Below are positions 15,592 to 15,654 of a stretch of DNA of 15,654 nucleotides, piece by piece. The DNA is taken from the NCBI GenBank assembly GCA_030146915.1, contig JASLAT010000003.1:1-15654 (forward strand), written 5' to 3'. A program made the position numbers and the translations under genes. Each line of letters opens with the position of its first letter. Position 1 is the first letter of the stretch. Origin of the DNA: Tissierellales bacterium (lineage in GTDB: Bacteria > Bacillota > Clostridia > Tissierellales > Tissierellaceae). A model generated the notes under the pieces. The model saw only the letters and a program-made list of their open reading frames with translations. It made no database searches and had not been told where the DNA came from.

Positions 15592-15654
15592 TGTCTACAC
15601 CTCTCTCAAATAATATATCAAATATTTTATAAGATTACCAGTAGTTAAGAGTTG

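Overview
The window looks like chromosome from a low-GC Gram-positive anaerobe, most likely Clostridia/Tissierellia. The evidence is a strong A/T bias, S-layer-homology (SLH) anchoring, lipoproteins with Firmicute-type lipoboxes, strong GGAGG ribosome sites, ECF transporter parts, a BlaI/BlaR1-type pair and B12 riboswitches. This placement is inference; there is no rRNA or species marker. Every convincing gene is on the minus strand, so transcription runs from high to low coordinates.

Right part (15654 to about 11970): a small cold-shock-like protein ends at a strong terminator. It is followed by a two-gene unit in which a WG-repeat lipoprotein (TTG start) overlaps by 8 bases an RlmD-type 23S rRNA uracil-5-methyltransferase. 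About 490 bases without a convincing gene follow, containing one intrinsic terminator.

Middle part (11714 to 7595): a BlaI/BlaR1-type signalling module without a beta-lactamase. A small lipoprotein gene has a sigma-A-like promoter covered by a 36-bp perfect palindrome made of two BlaI-type dyads. Next come a BlaI-family repressor, with its own dyad upstream, and an M56 (BlaR1-type) membrane metallopeptidase. The outer part of this sensor is not a penicillin-binding domain but a beta-propeller-like region followed by a DUF4825-like segment.

Left part (7493 to 1): a cobalamin-responsive surface-capture and uptake system. A promoter, a cobalamin riboswitch and a terminator/antiterminator switch lead a four-gene operon. 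The genes encode an SLH-anchored alpha/alpha-barrel protein, a membrane-anchored protein with a transcobalamin-C-terminal-like (DUF4430) domain, EcfT, and a fused EcfA-EcfA'-S-component protein. The first two proteins look like the two halves of animal intrinsic factor/transcobalamin, split onto separate surface proteins. Right after this operon a second, compact cobalamin riboswitch precedes a secreted protein with seven copies of an acidic/basic 14-residue repeat, cut by the left edge. In the second riboswitch an 8-bp loop-loop pairing can be read directly, and the hairpin concerned abuts the ribosome-binding site, which points to translational control. The best reading is that low B12 switches on a set of envelope proteins that bind a corrinoid outside the membrane and pass it to an ECF transporter.
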